A stretch of DNA of 64,000 bases from Peribacillus kribbensis DSM 17871 (GTDB lineage Bacteria > Bacillota > Bacilli > Bacillales > DSM-1321). The notes under the pieces were generated by a model. The model was not told the origin of the DNA. It did no database searches and saw nothing but the letters and a program-made list of their open reading frames with translations. A program made the position numbers and the translations under genes. How positions within the stretch are numbered: the first letter of the stretch is position 1; each line of letters starts with the position of its first letter. This document shows, one piece after another, positions 42,340 through 52,312 of the stretch. The stretch is from assembly GCF_000430765.1 (NCBI RefSeq), contig NZ_AUMQ01000022.1:1-64000 (forward strand), in the 5' to 3' direction.

Positions 42340-43059
42340 TTAGACCATTTTATTAAATTCTTTCCTCAATCTTTTGATGATTCTCTTTTCCAGCCGTGAA
42401 ATGTATGATTGGGAAATCCCAAGCATATCCGCAACATCCTTCTGCGTTTTTTCCTCTCCGCCTAAAAGACCGAACCTGAGCTCCATGATCTGCTTCTCTC
42501 TATCAGACAGCTGCAGCAGCGCTTTGGTCAAAAGCTTCCGGTCCACATTGGCTTCCAGGTCCTTTGTAATGATGTCCTCTTCGGTGCCCAATACATCGGA
42601 AAGGAGCAGTTCATTGCCATCCCAGTCAATGTTCAAAGGCTCATCAAAGCTTACCTCAGACCGTATTTTATTGTTTCTCCTTAAGTACATAAGAATTTCA
42701 TTCTCAATACAGCGGGATGCATATGTAGCAAGCTTAATCTTTTTTTCGGGATTAAATGTATTCACTGCCTTAATTAAACCGATTGTCCCAATGCTGATCA
42801 AATCCTCAATATTGATGCCCGTGTTTTCAAATTTCCTGGCAATATAAACGACAAGCCTTAGATTTCTTTCAATCAGCATGGACCTTGCAGCCTCGTCGCC
42901 TCCAGGAAGCTTATTGATCAAAATTTCTTCTTCTTCCTTGCTGAGAGGAGGCGGCAGTGCTTCACTTCCCCCGATATAAAAAATTTCGTCGGTCTTTAAA
43001 CCCAGTTTCATTAATAATTTATACCAGTAGTAATGCAGTCGAAGCAGCCACTTTTTCAA
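42340..43059 (-). CDS. sigE: RNA polymerase sporulation sigma factor SigE (pro-form)
   Basis: Sigma-E is the early mother-cell sigma factor, made as pro-sigma-E and cleaved by SpoIIGA. Region 2 ([36 protein letters not shown]) and region 4 ([42 protein letters not shown]) are almost invariant. An ATG frame opens at 43095 inside spoIIGA, but a TTG at 43059 with GAAGGAGG eight bases before it gives [20 protein letters not shown] and 239 residues, exactly the B. subtilis length. The pro-sequence of about 27 residues ends near IFYIGGSEA. Confidence 0.94.
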   Translation of the reverse strand: MKKWLLRLHYYWYKLLMKLGLKTDEIFYIGGSEALPPPLSKEEEEILINKLPGGDEAARSMLIERNLRLVVYIARKFENTGINIEDLISIGTIGLIKAVNTFNPEKKIKLATYASRCIENEILMYLRRNNKIRSEVSFDEPLNIDWDGNELLLSDVLGTEEDIITKDLEANVDRKLLTKALLQLSDREKQIMELRFGLLGGEEKTQKDVADMLGISQSYISRLEKRIIKRLRKEFNKMV

Positions 43060-43084
43060 TCTCTTTTCCTCCTTCAATATGGGA

Positions 43085-44011
43085 CTATGAAGCACTTTTT
43101 CCAGCAGCGGCAGCGATCATTTTAGGATGCAGGATGGCCTGATATTCAGAATCCGGGGAAAGCTGCTGAAGAGTAAACGAAACCAGGCACTTTGAAATTG
43201 GGGCTGGTTTTCCATCCATGAAAATACGGACAGAGTCCGGCTTAAATGCCGGAAGAAGCTGCTGATCCACCCCAATTACTTTGCTTGGTATGAGACGCAG
43301 CCTGTCTCTCCATGGAAAATCTGGATCCTCTGCAATTTCCATGATGTCTTCCGGATGCGCCAGCAGTTCAAAGATGATGGGCGGAAGATGCTCCTCCATC
43401 CCTTTAATTGATAAGAACATGATAGGTGCACCCGTCAGGGGATCGTACAGCTGATTACCGCTGTCGACCAGTCCCAAAGCTTCTGCTTCAAAGCTGCCCA
43501 GCTTTACTTTCAGCTTGACTAATTGATCATATTTAATCTTAGTCATCTCAAGGCTTTCCAGGTTCTTCTTTGAAAACAGCCAGGCAATAGGGAACCCAAT
43601 GATGACGAACAGCCAGCTTACCGGATCTCCATAGCCCTTCATCAGATAAGCGGCCTTGGTCTCAACAGATGTCCAATTGGATTGAAAGAAAAAGTGAACT
43701 CCGATCATCATACCCCCTACTAGAAACGTAATTAGATATAATGCCAGCAGTCCCTTGATAAAGTACTTCCACCTCTTAAAACCAAAAACCGCAAGAATCA
43801 TAAGCACAGAAAATAAAAGCTTAATCAGTGGATATTCTGCCCATGCATACAATGGGGAGAAGTTCAATACAATTATGATAGAGCCGATGAACCCACCGGC
43901 AGCCGCCCTGATCAGGGAATAATTCCTCTTTAACAGGATGGCTGTGCCCGCAAGGAGCATGGTGTCAAATAACCAATTCAACAGCCAGATGACATCCGCA
44001 TACATAACCAA
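43085..44011 (-). CDS. spoIIGA: Pro-sigma-E processing aspartic protease SpoIIGA
   Basis: SpoIIGA sits in the septal membrane of the mother cell and cleaves pro-sigma-E after a signal from SpoIIR. The N-terminal half (about 1-160) has five hydrophobic segments. The C-terminal half is the cytosolic protease with the retroviral-like [16 protein letters not shown] motif (Asp near 181). At 308 residues it is normal in length. sigE begins 25 bases after its stop, forming the spoIIG operon. Confidence 0.96.
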   Translation of the reverse strand: MVMYADVIWLLNWLFDTMLLAGTAILLKRNYSLIRAAAGGFIGSIIIVLNFSPLYAWAEYPLIKLLFSVLMILAVFGFKRWKYFIKGLLALYLITFLVGGMMIGVHFFFQSNWTSVETKAAYLMKGYGDPVSWLFVIIGFPIAWLFSKKNLESLEMTKIKYDQLVKLKVKLGSFEAEALGLVDSGNQLYDPLTGAPIMFLSIKGMEEHLPPIIFELLAHPEDIMEIAEDPDFPWRDRLRLIPSKVIGVDQQLLPAFKPDSVRIFMDGKPAPISKCLVSFTLQQLSPDSEYQAILHPKMIAAAAGKSAS

Positions 44012-44056
44012 AAACCTACCACCCCGCTAAACGTAAATCCGGTATGTTTTTAAGAA

Positions 44057-44089
44057 AGTATATCGTACATCCCTTCTGAAATCTGTCAC
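44057..44089 (-). promoter_or_regulatory. Candidate spoIIG promoter (Spo0A/sigma-A type, wide spacer)
   Basis: On the minus strand GTGACA (44084-44089) and TATACT (44057-44062) are 21 bases apart. The B. subtilis spoIIG promoter is known for near-consensus boxes separated by 22 bases that need Spo0A. TGACA-type sequences further upstream (TTGACAAG near 44137) could be Spo0A sites, though no exact TGTCGAA is seen. It lies about 45 bases before spoIIGA. Confidence 0.55.
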
Positions 44090-44149
44090 TTTTTGAGATG
44101 GATTTAACAGTTTTTTTTAGACTTTTTTCCGGTTCTTGTCAACTGAAAT

Positions 44150-44588
44150 GCGGAAAGCGGTGCCTTTCAAACTAGAAATAATTAAAGCCCCTATGATTTA
44201 CAAATCTTATTCAAAAACTTATACCATTTGAAAGGCAGAGACCCGACAAGCATAAGGCGGACAGGCTGTGGGGAGTGCCCTTCTCCCCATAGACTGTCTG
44301 ACTTATGACTCGAGGGTCTCAGCTTGGAGCTGGACATCAAGAAAAGCGGAAAGCGGTGCCTTTCAAACTAGAAATAATTAAAGCCCCTATGATTTACAAA
44401 TCTTATTCAAAAACTTATACCATTTGAAAGGCAGAGACCCGACAAGCATAAGGCGGACAGGCTGTGGGGAGTGCCCTTCTCCCCATAGACTGTCTGACTT
44501 ATGACTCGAGGGTCTCAGCTTGGAGCTGGACATCAAGAAAAGCGGAAAGCGGTGCCTTTCAAACTAGAAATAATTAAAGCCCCTCTGA
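44150..44588. repeat. 196-bp tandem repeat of a hairpin element (2.2 copies)
   Basis: Two identical units, 44150-44345 and 44346-44541, each start with GCGGAAAGCGGTGCC. A third partial unit (44542-44583) diverges after AAAGCCCCT. Each unit has TGCCTTTCAAA mirrored by TTTGAAAGGCA, and a long imperfect hairpin from GACCCGACAAGCATAAG to CTTATGACTCGAGGGTC around CTGTGGGGAG/CTCCCCATAG (44240-44318 in unit 1). No frame is conserved. It fills the gap between ftsZ and spoIIGA. Diverged single copies lie at 18605-18805 and 355-436. Confidence 0.92.
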
Positions 44589-44610
44589 TTTACCACAGAA
44601 TAAAATAAAG

Positions 44611-44682
44611 GGATTCAGAATGTAAGAATTCTGAATCCCATTGTCGAAAAAAATAAACCGGCTCCTCGATGGGAGCCGGATT
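44611..44682 (-). terminator. Two consecutive terminators after ftsZ
   Basis: The first hairpin, CCGGCTCCCATCGAGGAGCCGG (44660-44682), is followed by TTTATTTTTTT. The second, GGGATTCAGAAT/ATTCTGAATCCC (about 44611-44640), is followed by TTTATTTTATT. Both read on the minus strand and end the ftsAZ transcript. Confidence 0.9.
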
Positions 44683-44693
44683 TAGTTTGGTTA

Positions 44694-45872
44694 TTATCTT
44701 CTGCGGTTTCTGTTTCGCAGGAATGTTGGGATGTCCAATGCATCTTCACCTTGCTGCCTGTTGTTTTCCATCTGCTCTTCTCTTTTCACTTCGCGCTTTA
44801 TCGGCTGCTGCTGGCGCTGTGAGCCGAAAGAAGGCTGCTGGCTGTAAGAAGATGAAGGCTGCTGCTGTTGCTGCTGGTTCATTGAAGGTCTTTGCTGCCT
44901 GGACTGCTGCTGGATCTCAGCTTCGCTGAATCCGGTCGCGATGACAGTCACGACGATTTCATCTTTAAGATTTTCATTGATTACAGATCCGAAAATCATG
45001 TTTACTTCCTGGTCTGAGGCTGAAGCAACGATATCGGCTGCTTCCTGAACTTCAAACAGGCTTAGGTTGGTGCCGCCGGTAATGTTCATCAATACGCCTT
45101 GAGCGCCGTCAATGGACGTTTCAAGAAGCGGACTGGAAATGGCTTTTTTGGCTGCCTCAGCGGCGCGGTTTTCACCAGTTGCCACACCGATACCCATGAG
45201 CGCTGAACCTTTGTTTGACATTATGGTTTTAACATCTGCAAAGTCGAGGTTGATCAAACCAGGAACGGCGATAAGGTCAGATATACCCTGAACACCTTGT
45301 CTAAGTACATTATCTGCTTCACGGAAGGCTTCAAGCATTGGAGTGCTCTTGTCTACGATCTCAAGCAGACGATCGTTCGGTATAACGATCAGCGTATCGA
45401 CTGCTTCTTTCATGCCTGAGATACCGCCCTGGGCCTGCGTGGCACGCTTTCTGCCTTCGAAGGTAAACGGACGTGTGACAACACCGACCGTTAGGGCACC
45501 TAAGTCCCTTGCGATCTGAGCAATAACGGGGGCTGCACCGGTTCCAGTACCGCCGCCCATTCCGGCCGTTACGAATACCATATCCGCGCCGCGGAGAGCC
45601 TCTTCAATCTGCTCTTTGCTTTCTTCTGCCGCCTTTTTGCCGACTTCCGGGTTTGCACCTGCACCCAGTCCGCGGGTTAATTTACCGCCTATCTGCATCT
45701 TAATCTCTGCTTTTGATAAGTTTAAGGCTTGGGCATCTGTATTAACTGCAATGAACTCCACGCCCTGGACCCCATGCTCTATCATTCGGTTAACGGCATT
45801 GTTACCGCCGCCGCCTACGCCAATGACTTTTATCGTTGCTAACGAATCTAAATTACTATCAAACTCTAACAT
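44694..45872 (-). CDS. ftsZ: Cell division protein FtsZ
   Basis: FtsZ is the tubulin-like GTPase that forms the Z-ring. The 392 residues show the nucleotide-binding start [13 protein letters not shown], tubulin signature [10 protein letters not shown] (about 104-113) and the T7 loop [16 protein letters not shown] glutamine-rich variable linker (about 320-375) leads to the C-terminal conserved peptide [12 protein letters not shown] that binds FtsA, SepF and other partners. ftsA lies 58 bases upstream. Confidence 0.98.
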   Translation of the reverse strand: MLEFDSNLDSLATIKVIGVGGGGNNAVNRMIEHGVQGVEFIAVNTDAQALNLSKAEIKMQIGGKLTRGLGAGANPEVGKKAAEESKEQIEEALRGADMVFVTAGMGGGTGTGAAPVIAQIARDLGALTVGVVTRPFTFEGRKRATQAQGGISGMKEAVDTLIVIPNDRLLEIVDKSTPMLEAFREADNVLRQGVQGISDLIAVPGLINLDFADVKTIMSNKGSALMGIGVATGENRAAEAAKKAISSPLLETSIDGAQGVLMNITGGTNLSLFEVQEAADIVASASDQEVNMIFGSVINENLKDEIVVTVIATGFSEAEIQQQSRQQRPSMNQQQQQQPSSSYSQQPSFGSQRQQQPIKREVKREEQMENNRQQGEDALDIPTFLRNRNRRR

Positions 45873-45930
45873 AACAATCCTCCTATTTTAACGATCTACA
45901 AAGATGTATCATTACTTATTGGCTATAAGC

Positions 45931-47223
45931 CTATTCAAAAAAGTAGCCGAGGAACTTTTTAAATTTGGAATCCCCTTTTTCAGCCGGCTGTTTTTCAACG
46001 CGCTCTTTCGGCTGGGCAGGCTTTTGGGATCTTCTTTCTGATTTTTCCGCCGGGATTGCTGCTTCCACAGGAGTACCTAATGAGGTTCCCTGCATTCTGC
46101 TTTTTCTGCAGGCATGCTTTATAAGGCCGACAGCCGTTGTGTACTGAGGTTCCCGAACACCTATATAGTTAGGCTCTGCCATTCGGACGCGGTTCTGGAA
46201 CACAAGCTGTGCAAGCTCCAGGACTCCTGGCATTTTAACAGCTCCTCCAGTCAATACAAAACCGCCGGGAAGATCCTGATACCCCATCCTGCGGATTTCA
46301 TCCGTGATCAGATCAAATATCTCAGAAAGCCTTGCTTCAATGATTTCAGAAATCATCAGCTGATTGCATGGCTGAAGCTGATCGCTGCCGATGATTGGAA
46401 CATTGAATATATCATCTTCAGAAGCATCATCATAAAATGCATGCCCATGAGTGATTTTAATCTTTTCCGCATCATCTGTTGTTGTCCTTAATACAATAGA
46501 AAGATCTTTTGTCAGCGTTTCACCGCCGATAGGGATGGCAAAGGTTGATTTTAAATGCCCCTGCTCAAATAGGGCAAGAGTTGTTGATCCGCCCCCGATA
46601 TCAACCAATGCAACTCCAAGCTCTTTTTCATCTTTCGATAAAACCAGAGAACCGGCTGCCAGCGGCTGCAGGGCTATATCTGTGATTTCAAGGCCCGCTT
46701 TTTCTACACAGCGCAGTGTGTTATGTAGTAATGTTCTTAATCCTGTAATAAGTATGCCTTTCATCTCAAGACGAACACCGATCATGCCGCGCGGGTCGCT
46801 GATTTCGTCCAGTTCATCGACCTTATAGTGGATGGGAATCACATCGATGATTTCCCTGTCAGAAGGAATAGTCAGAAGCTCTGCAGCCTCTCTTACCCGT
46901 GCCACGTCTTCCTCTGTTATTTCCTTGTTGCTGCTGGAGACAGCTACTACACCGTGACATGGCTGAAGGCCGATGTGATTGCCGCTGATTCCAACGACTA
47001 CCCGTTTAATTTCAATACCTACCATTCGTTCAGCCTGCTCAACAGCTCTTTGAATAGAATGAACTGTTTCGTCTATATCTACGATGGAACCCTTTTTTAT
47101 CCCTTCGGATTTAACGTTCCCAACGCCAATTATGTTTAATGTGTCATTGACCATTTCACCAATGATAACTTTTGCACTGGATGTACCGATGTCAAGACTT
47201 ACGTATATTTCATTGCTGTTCAT
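45931..47223 (-). CDS. ftsA: Cell division protein FtsA
   Basis: FtsA is an actin-like ATPase that tethers FtsZ to the membrane. The 430 residues show SLDIGTSSAKVIIGE (phosphate 1), VDIGGGSTTLALFEQG (phosphate 2), FVLTGGAVKMPGV (adenosine motif), the 1C domain in between, and a C-terminal amphipathic helix SKFKKFLGYFFE after a charged linker. AGGAGGTG lies before the ATG. The AT-rich 136 bases upstream probably hold ftsAZ promoters. Confidence 0.97.
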   Translation of the reverse strand: MNSNEIYVSLDIGTSSAKVIIGEMVNDTLNIIGVGNVKSEGIKKGSIVDIDETVHSIQRAVEQAERMVGIEIKRVVVGISGNHIGLQPCHGVVAVSSSNKEITEEDVARVREAAELLTIPSDREIIDVIPIHYKVDELDEISDPRGMIGVRLEMKGILITGLRTLLHNTLRCVEKAGLEITDIALQPLAAGSLVLSKDEKELGVALVDIGGGSTTLALFEQGHLKSTFAIPIGGETLTKDLSIVLRTTTDDAEKIKITHGHAFYDDASEDDIFNVPIIGSDQLQPCNQLMISEIIEARLSEIFDLITDEIRRMGYQDLPGGFVLTGGAVKMPGVLELAQLVFQNRVRMAEPNYIGVREPQYTTAVGLIKHACRKSRMQGTSLGTPVEAAIPAEKSERRSQKPAQPKERVEKQPAEKGDSKFKKFLGYFFE

Positions 47224-47307
47224 TCTATGGCACCTCCTTTGATAGAAAAAGTATTTTTTCGAACAACAAACTTGATTTATATAATATATAGAATAGTATA
47301 TACGCTA

Positions 47308-47336
47308 ATAAATTACTATTAAAAACAATTCGTCAA
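47308..47336 (-). promoter_or_regulatory. Possible promoter region upstream of ftsA
   Basis: In the AT-rich gap before ftsA, TTGACG (47331-47336) is followed after 17 bases by ATTTAT (47308-47313) on the minus strand. The -10 match is poor. B. subtilis ftsAZ has several promoters at this place; none can be assigned firmly here. Confidence 0.3.
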
Positions 47337-47359
47337 AAGCAGTATAAACCCTTTTATTT

Positions 47360-47719
47360 CTATAAACTTTTTTCTGGTGATTTAGACCATTTTGCCAGCA
47401 GAATCCTTCTTATGACTGCTATATTTTGAAAGAGTCTGACTCCGAAGGCAAACACGGCAGCTAAGTACAAGTCTACACCAAGATGAACACCTAGAAAAGC
47501 TAAACTTGCGGCCAATATAATATTAAAAAAGAAACCGGAGACAAATACCCTTTCATCATACAAGTTTTGGAGATAGGCCCTCATTCCACCAATCAAAGTA
47601 TCTAACGCTGCCAAAACAGCAATTGAAAGATAATTGGAATACTCAGCTGGAATCCGGATATCTGTCATCAGCCCTAAAAACACTCCTACTATTAATCCAA
47701 AAATGGGAAGCCACATCAA
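47360..47719 (-). CDS. sbp: Small basic protein Sbp (DUF1290)
   Basis: This 119-residue membrane protein has three or four hydrophobic segments (WLPIFGLIVGVFLGLM, YLSIAVLAALDTLIGGMRAY, FFFNIILAASLAFLGVHL, LYLAAVFAFGVRLFQNIAVI). The DUF1290 family sits between the ylxX/ylxW pair and ftsA in Bacilli. Its function is not established. It overlaps ylxX by four bases, so it belongs to that transcript. Confidence 0.9.
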   Translation of the reverse strand: MMWLPIFGLIVGVFLGLMTDIRIPAEYSNYLSIAVLAALDTLIGGMRAYLQNLYDERVFVSGFFFNIILAASLAFLGVHLGVDLYLAAVFAFGVRLFQNIAVIRRILLAKWSKSPEKSL

Positions 47720-48450
47720 GAATCCCCCTTTTCATCCTGTTCTGATGGCTCCATGCCATCAATTTCCAGCTTATTTTTATAGGCAGGGATAACCAGGTTT
47801 TTGATTGGAGAGGAAATCTCTACATTTAAGTTATCAACGAAGAACTGTTCAATAATCTCCGATACTTTCATTCGGTCATAAAGCGACTGTGCATCCTCGG
47901 CATCTGCCTTGATTTCAATCGGATAATTCTTAAGTGAATAGCCGTCGATTTTTGGCTCGCCGTTTATATCCCTGATCACCGTATTATTAATGACCCGCTG
48001 GCCGTTTATGGATATTGAATCAGCACCATACATATTCAGCTCATTGATTAACCGCCTCAAGAGATCAGGAGAGATGGAATGGAAATCTTCACCCAAGAGC
48101 TCTGCTTCCTTAAGAGGGCTGATACGGATCAGGATTCCGCCGCCCGCAGTTTCGGTTAAACCAGCCTCTCTTTTCAGTTCTGCCAGCGTCTGTTTTAAAG
48201 CCTGTTCTTTGCCTGTATTCTGCTTCACATCATAGTTTTCAAGCTGATGTTCGAGCCTGGTTGTTTCCGCAAGTATTTTTGACTGCTTCTGCTGTTCATC
48301 CAGGATACTTGAACGAAGCTCCCACGCATCTCTGTTATCCTTTAATTTCGGTGACCTCATTGTTTGAAACTGAACAGCAAGCATGAATCCAGCAATGACA
48401 GAGATGACGGTGACTCCCCATTTTGTTTGTTTATTCATCCTATTCACCAA
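47716..48450 (-). CDS. ylxX: DUF881 protein YlxX
   Basis: A 244-residue protein with one N-terminal membrane helix (about 10-28), an extracellular coiled coil (about 45-95) and a DUF881 domain (about 95-225, with GGGILIRISPLKE, LRRLINELNMYGADSISINGQRV and NYPIEIKADAEDAQSLYDRM). It is a paralogue of the upstream YlxW. Both lie between divIB and ftsA. No biochemical role is established; the location suggests a link to division or wall synthesis. Confidence 0.9.
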   Translation of the reverse strand: MVNRMNKQTKWGVTVISVIAGFMLAVQFQTMRSPKLKDNRDAWELRSSILDEQQKQSKILAETTRLEHQLENYDVKQNTGKEQALKQTLAELKREAGLTETAGGGILIRISPLKEAELLGEDFHSISPDLLRRLINELNMYGADSISINGQRVINNTVIRDINGEPKIDGYSLKNYPIEIKADAEDAQSLYDRMKVSEIIEQFFVDNLNVEISSPIKNLVIPAYKNKLEIDGMEPSEQDEKGDS

Positions 48451-48465
48451 CTTTCCTGCGGCCCG

Positions 48466-49182
48466 CTAGCTGCCGCCAAGGGCAGGATTCATTTCCAGCT
48501 CATCTTCCTTTTCTATGGAAAAGGTAATATTTTCATTGACCAGCTGGTCCTTAACTCCTCCGTTGATGTTCAAGCCTGCCTCCAAGACATCCGGATCACC
48601 GATCGCCGTTATCTCAAAGGGAGCCGGATGCTGGCTGCCATCAACTGTGATGACCGGACCGTTACAAACAATATAAGAACGGCGGGTAAACCTCTGTCCA
48701 TTTATGGCGACAGCCTCTGCACCTGATATGAAGAGTTCATTCACAACCTTAAAAATATGCTGTTCATGGACGATATAACTGTTCACATCACTATCGGACC
48801 TATACTCGCCATCTTCCAGGGTAACCCTTACCCCTTCCCCCTTGACCTTCACCTTACCTAAGAACATCCGATATTTTTCGGCTTCTTTTGTAATGGCTGC
48901 AAAATTCTGTTCAGAAGAGGAAAATCGGTTCTCCACCCTGGTGATCTCCGCCTGTCTGTAAGACAGCTCCTTTTGCAGCTTCCGGGTCTTTTCTTCCTCT
49001 TCCACCAGCTTCTTCCTCAAACTATATTCCCGGTCCCAGCTCTGATCAGAAAGCTTGTGCCTATCCGTGTTTTTTTTTGTCAGGCTGTAAGAAAAAGCAA
49101 CCATAAAGCCTAATACAAGAGCGACAAGGGAAAGGACAAAGTGCTTGCTCCTAATTTTCAACTTCCGCCGTTCCCCTTTCAA
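48466..49182 (-). CDS. ylxW: DUF881 protein YlxW
   Basis: A 238-residue paralogue of YlxX with the same plan: short basic cytoplasmic start, membrane helix (about 12-33), a charged coiled coil (about 45-100) and a DUF881 domain containing GVRVTLEDGE, VNELFISGAEAVAINGQRF and PFEITAIGDPDVLEAGLN. It follows divIB by six bases and precedes ylxX by 15. The tandem arrangement implies an old duplication. The function is unknown. Confidence 0.9.
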   Translation of the reverse strand: MKGERRKLKIRSKHFVLSLVALVLGFMVAFSYSLTKKNTDRHKLSDQSWDREYSLRKKLVEEEEKTRKLQKELSYRQAEITRVENRFSSSEQNFAAITKEAEKYRMFLGKVKVKGEGVRVTLEDGEYRSDSDVNSYIVHEQHIFKVVNELFISGAEAVAINGQRFTRRSYIVCNGPVITVDGSQHPAPFEITAIGDPDVLEAGLNINGGVKDQLVNENITFSIEKEDELEMNPALGGS

Positions 49183-49188
49183 TCTTTG

Positions 49189-49962
49189 CTATTCTTTTTT
49201 CCCCGTTCCTGCATTCTTTTCATATGCCTTGAAAAAAGAACCCACTTCAAGGTCGATGACTCCCTTCACTCCAGGGTCCAGCTGGCTGACTATCGAAGGA
49301 TAATGAACCAGCTTGTCCGCAAGTCCCTTGCTTGTGGCATTTACCTCAAATCCATCATTCATATAGATAATCAAATGATAAGGATCTGTTTTTGTCGGAT
49401 CATTATGAATCTCGGAGACGGAATTCAATATTTCCTGGGGAAGTTTGGCCAACTCCCCTACAAGCTGGGTCAGTGTGCCCCCTTCCTTAAAATCGATCAG
49501 GATCGGGGCATAGCCTGGAAGTTCTCCTTTTTTCAAAGGAGCAAGCTGCTTTCCATTCTGCAGTATAGGAGAGTACCGTGATTCATCTGCCTGATAGCCG
49601 ATACGTCTATACTCTTTCACCGAAATGGAGATATAGTTTGGGAAGGTCACGGAGACCTTCGCAGATTTAATCTGCGGATTGGCTTTCAGCCGTTTGAGAA
49701 CTCCGTTTTTATCCACCTTCCAGATATTTTCCCCTTTGGACACTCCGCTCTCCTTAATAAGCCGTTCAGACGCTATGTACTTATTTCCATCGATCCGAAT
49801 TTCTTTTACATGGCTCAGGGGAGATTGAAGATAAATGACGGTTGCAATCATAAGGAAGAAAAACGAAAGCAGCAAGGTAAGGCGCCTGTTCGCCTTCCTT
49901 TTTCGGACTTGCTTGAGCTTGGGAATGCGGTCCTCTATTGACACAATGTTGCCTTTCTCCAA
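49189..49962 (-). CDS. divIB: Cell division protein DivIB (FtsQ)
   Basis: DivIB is a bitopic division protein that forms a complex with FtsL and DivIC and helps activate septal wall synthesis. The 257 residues have a basic cytoplasmic part, a membrane helix (about 28-48, LTLLLSFFFLMIATVIYL), a POTRA domain (about 50-120, SHVKEIRIDGNKYIASERLIKESG) and the FtsQ/beta domain, with a charged tail. It follows murB by 144 bases. Confidence 0.95.
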   Translation of the reverse strand: MEKGNIVSIEDRIPKLKQVRKRKANRRLTLLLSFFFLMIATVIYLQSPLSHVKEIRIDGNKYIASERLIKESGVSKGENIWKVDKNGVLKRLKANPQIKSAKVSVTFPNYISISVKEYRRIGYQADESRYSPILQNGKQLAPLKKGELPGYAPILIDFKEGGTLTQLVGELAKLPQEILNSVSEIHNDPTKTDPYHLIIYMNDGFEVNATSKGLADKLVHYPSIVSQLDPGVKGVIDLEVGSFFKAYEKNAGTGKKE

Positions 49963-50106
49963 TTATTCCACCTCTCCCAAAACGAAGGCTGAATCATAAA
50001 ATCTATATTTTCGACTAGCACTCATATTCATTTATCAGGTTTATTTTCAGAAAAAAGTGATTCAATGAATTATAGCACAATTCCCTGTTGTTTTGGCCCT
50101 TCTCCG

Positions 50107-51015
50107 CTATTTTCTTCCAATGATTTCAACTTCAGTTTCCATTCGCACACCATATTTTTCAAAGATGGTATCCTTCACATGCTGAATCAGGGCAAGCACA
50201 TCTTCTGAAGAAGCTCCTCCTGCATTGACAATGAAATTGCCATGCATTTCAGAGATTTTTGCTCCTCCAATAGAATGTCCCTTTAGTCCAGCTTCCTGTA
50301 TTAATTGACCTGCATACTTGGGAAGGGGATTTCTAAAGATGCTCCCTGCGCAAGGAAGATTATATGGCTGTGTATCTTTGCGGTAATTTTTATTCCCCTT
50401 TATTTCCTGGACAATTTTTTCTTTGTCACCTTCTTCAAGGCGGAATACCGCTTCAATCACAATGCCGGGTCTTTTAGTCTGAAGAACCGAGGTTCGATAT
50501 GAGAACTCCATTTCTTCATTTGTCAGCCATTTGATTTCTCCATCATCAAATAACACCCTGGCTTTCACAAGAATCCTGGAAATGTCAGAGCCGTGAGCCC
50601 CTGCATTCATATAGACAGCTCCTCCGACTGAACCAGGAATACCGCCGGCAAACTCCATTCCGGACAGTCCCTTTTTGCTTATTTGTGTCGCCAGGCTCAC
50701 TAAAGAGAATCCACCTGATACCTTGATTTCACATCCGGATATCTCCAATTCGGAAATCCCGGTTCCAAGCTTGATGACAGCCCCTTCAATTCCTCTATCA
50801 CTGACAAGAAGATTGGAGCCGCGGCCTATGGCCCTCCAGGGTATATGATGTTTTCTGATGACATGCATGGTTTTTTCAAGGTTTTCTACTGACGATGGTT
50901 CAATAAAAAGATCCGCAGGTCCGCCAATTTTCATCGTTGTATGATTTGCAAGAGGTTCGTTTTCGGACACCTTGCCAACATTTAAGTCCGAAAGCTCTTG
51001 AATGATTTCATTCAT
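50107..51015 (-). CDS. murB: UDP-N-acetylenolpyruvoylglucosamine reductase
   Basis: MurB reduces UDP-GlcNAc-enolpyruvate to UDP-MurNAc with NADPH and FAD. The protein is the short Gram-positive type IIb form. FAD contacts are in [26 protein letters not shown] and [25 protein letters not shown]. The catalytic serine-type residue lies in AGSIFRNP, and the C-terminal glutamate in METEVEIIG. The frame is open to 51081, but the ATG at 51015 with AAAGGA upstream gives 302 residues, equal to the family size. Confidence 0.94.
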   Translation of the reverse strand: MNEIIQELSDLNVGKVSENEPLANHTTMKIGGPADLFIEPSSVENLEKTMHVIRKHHIPWRAIGRGSNLLVSDRGIEGAVIKLGTGISELEISGCEIKVSGGFSLVSLATQISKKGLSGMEFAGGIPGSVGGAVYMNAGAHGSDISRILVKARVLFDDGEIKWLTNEEMEFSYRTSVLQTKRPGIVIEAVFRLEEGDKEKIVQEIKGNKNYRKDTQPYNLPCAGSIFRNPLPKYAGQLIQEAGLKGHSIGGAKISEMHGNFIVNAGGASSEDVLALIQHVKDTIFEKYGVRMETEVEIIGRK

Positions 51016-51217
51016 TTTATCTTCGTTCCTTTCTAAAGCTGTTTTCCTTTGCGATGCCATAGGAAAAGCAGAGCTTCTCATTTCCCATGGCTCAGAGAAA
51101 CATCTGCTTCATCCAAAGTATGGCACTTTCATTTATTTACCAGCTGTCAGCCAGGCAGGGCATGAAGTACTCTAGTTTATGATGGCGGTCAGCCCGGGTG
51201 TTCCGGTTATTCTGCCA

Positions 51218-52312
51218 TTATTTTTTTATCAGCTGATTCATCAATGTATAGAGCCTGTCTGCCGAATCAGGCACACCCATCTTTTTGGCTGCCTGCTTCA
51301 TTTCCATCAGTCTGGAAGGATCCAGGATGATCGAATCAATGGCATTGACCAGGCTGCCGCCAGTCAGGTCTTTTTCCAGGATAAGCTCGGCGGCCCCTTC
51401 ATTGCTTAGCGCCCTTGCGTTTTTTTCCTGATGATTTTCTGTTACATATGGGCTGGGAATAAGAATGCTCGGAATTCCAAGCGCTGTAAGTTCTGCCAGC
51501 GTGGTTGCCCCGGATCTCGTAACAGCAAGGTCAATTCCCGGCAGGAGCTCCGGCATATTGTGTACAAACGGCTTGATCACCACATTTTCGGGATTTGAAT
51601 GGAGCTCTGTTTCTTTAAGGATGGATTCATAGTGTACATCTCCAGTGATGTATAGGATTTGGTACGGTTTTCCTCTAAGCTCGCCAAGCGTTTTTATGAC
51701 TGCATTATTGATTGGACGCGCACCCCTGCTTCCCCCAAAGATCAAAACGGTTTTTTTTGCAGGATCGAGTCCCAGAGCGGTAATTCCGCTTTTCCCCTTA
51801 TAGTTAACAACCTCAGAAGCCCTGGGGTTTCCAGTGAGCTGGGTCTTGCCTTCAGGAAAGAAGGGCCGAGCTTCTTCAAAACAGACAGCGATTTTATCGA
51901 CATATCTGCTCAGGAATTTATTGGTCAGGCCAGGGATGCTGTTCTGCTCATGGATGATGGTCGGCACTCCCAGTTTGGCTGCAGCATACACGACAGGTCC
52001 GCAGACATACCCTCCCGTACCGATTACCACATCAGGCTTGAATTCACGCAGCATTCTTTTTGAGTCCCTTGTTCCTTTTAAAAACCTTAATACTGTTTTG
52101 ATATTTTCAAAGGATACTTTCCTTTTGAAGCCTGTAATATGAATGGATTTGAAAGGAATGTCCTCTCTCGGGACGATATTGCTTTCAAGTCCATTTTCTG
52201 TTCCAATATAAAGAAACGAGGCATTCTTGTCCCTTTTTTTTATTTCCCTGATTAAAGCGAGTGCAGGATAAATATGTCCTCCTGTTCCACCGCCGCTCAC
52301 AGCTATTTTCAT
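51218..52312 (-). CDS. murG: Undecaprenyl-diphospho-MurNAc-pentapeptide GlcNAc transferase
   Basis: MurG adds GlcNAc to lipid I, making lipid II at the inner membrane face. The 364 residues are a GT-B fold: first glycine-rich loop [17 protein letters not shown], then [12 protein letters not shown], the second glycine loop [12 protein letters not shown], and [22 protein letters not shown] for UDP-GlcNAc binding. It is separated from spoVE by 454 bases with a terminator, so it probably has its own promoter, unlike most dcw genes here. Confidence 0.97.
   Translation of the reverse strand: MKIAVSGGGTGGHIYPALALIREIKKRDKNASFLYIGTENGLESNIVPREDIPFKSIHITGFKRKVSFENIKTVLRFLKGTRDSKRMLREFKPDVVIGTGGYVCGPVVYAAAKLGVPTIIHEQNSIPGLTNKFLSRYVDKIAVCFEEARPFFPEGKTQLTGNPRASEVVNYKGKSGITALGLDPAKKTVLIFGGSRGARPINNAVIKTLGELRGKPYQILYITGDVHYESILKETELHSNPENVVIKPFVHNMPELLPGIDLAVTRSGATTLAELTALGIPSILIPSPYVTENHQEKNARALSNEGAAELILEKDLTGGSLVNAIDSIILDPSRLMEMKQAAKKMGVPDSADRLYTLMNQLIKK

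Noticed and set aside
43060-43095. ATG start of SigE inside spoIIGA
   Set aside because: It would add 12 residues not seen in the family; the TTG at 43059 with a strong ribosome site gives the exact 239 residues.
51179-51409. Plus-strand open frame antisense to the end of murG
   Set aside because: It is a shadow of the murG coding strand with no independent ribosome site.
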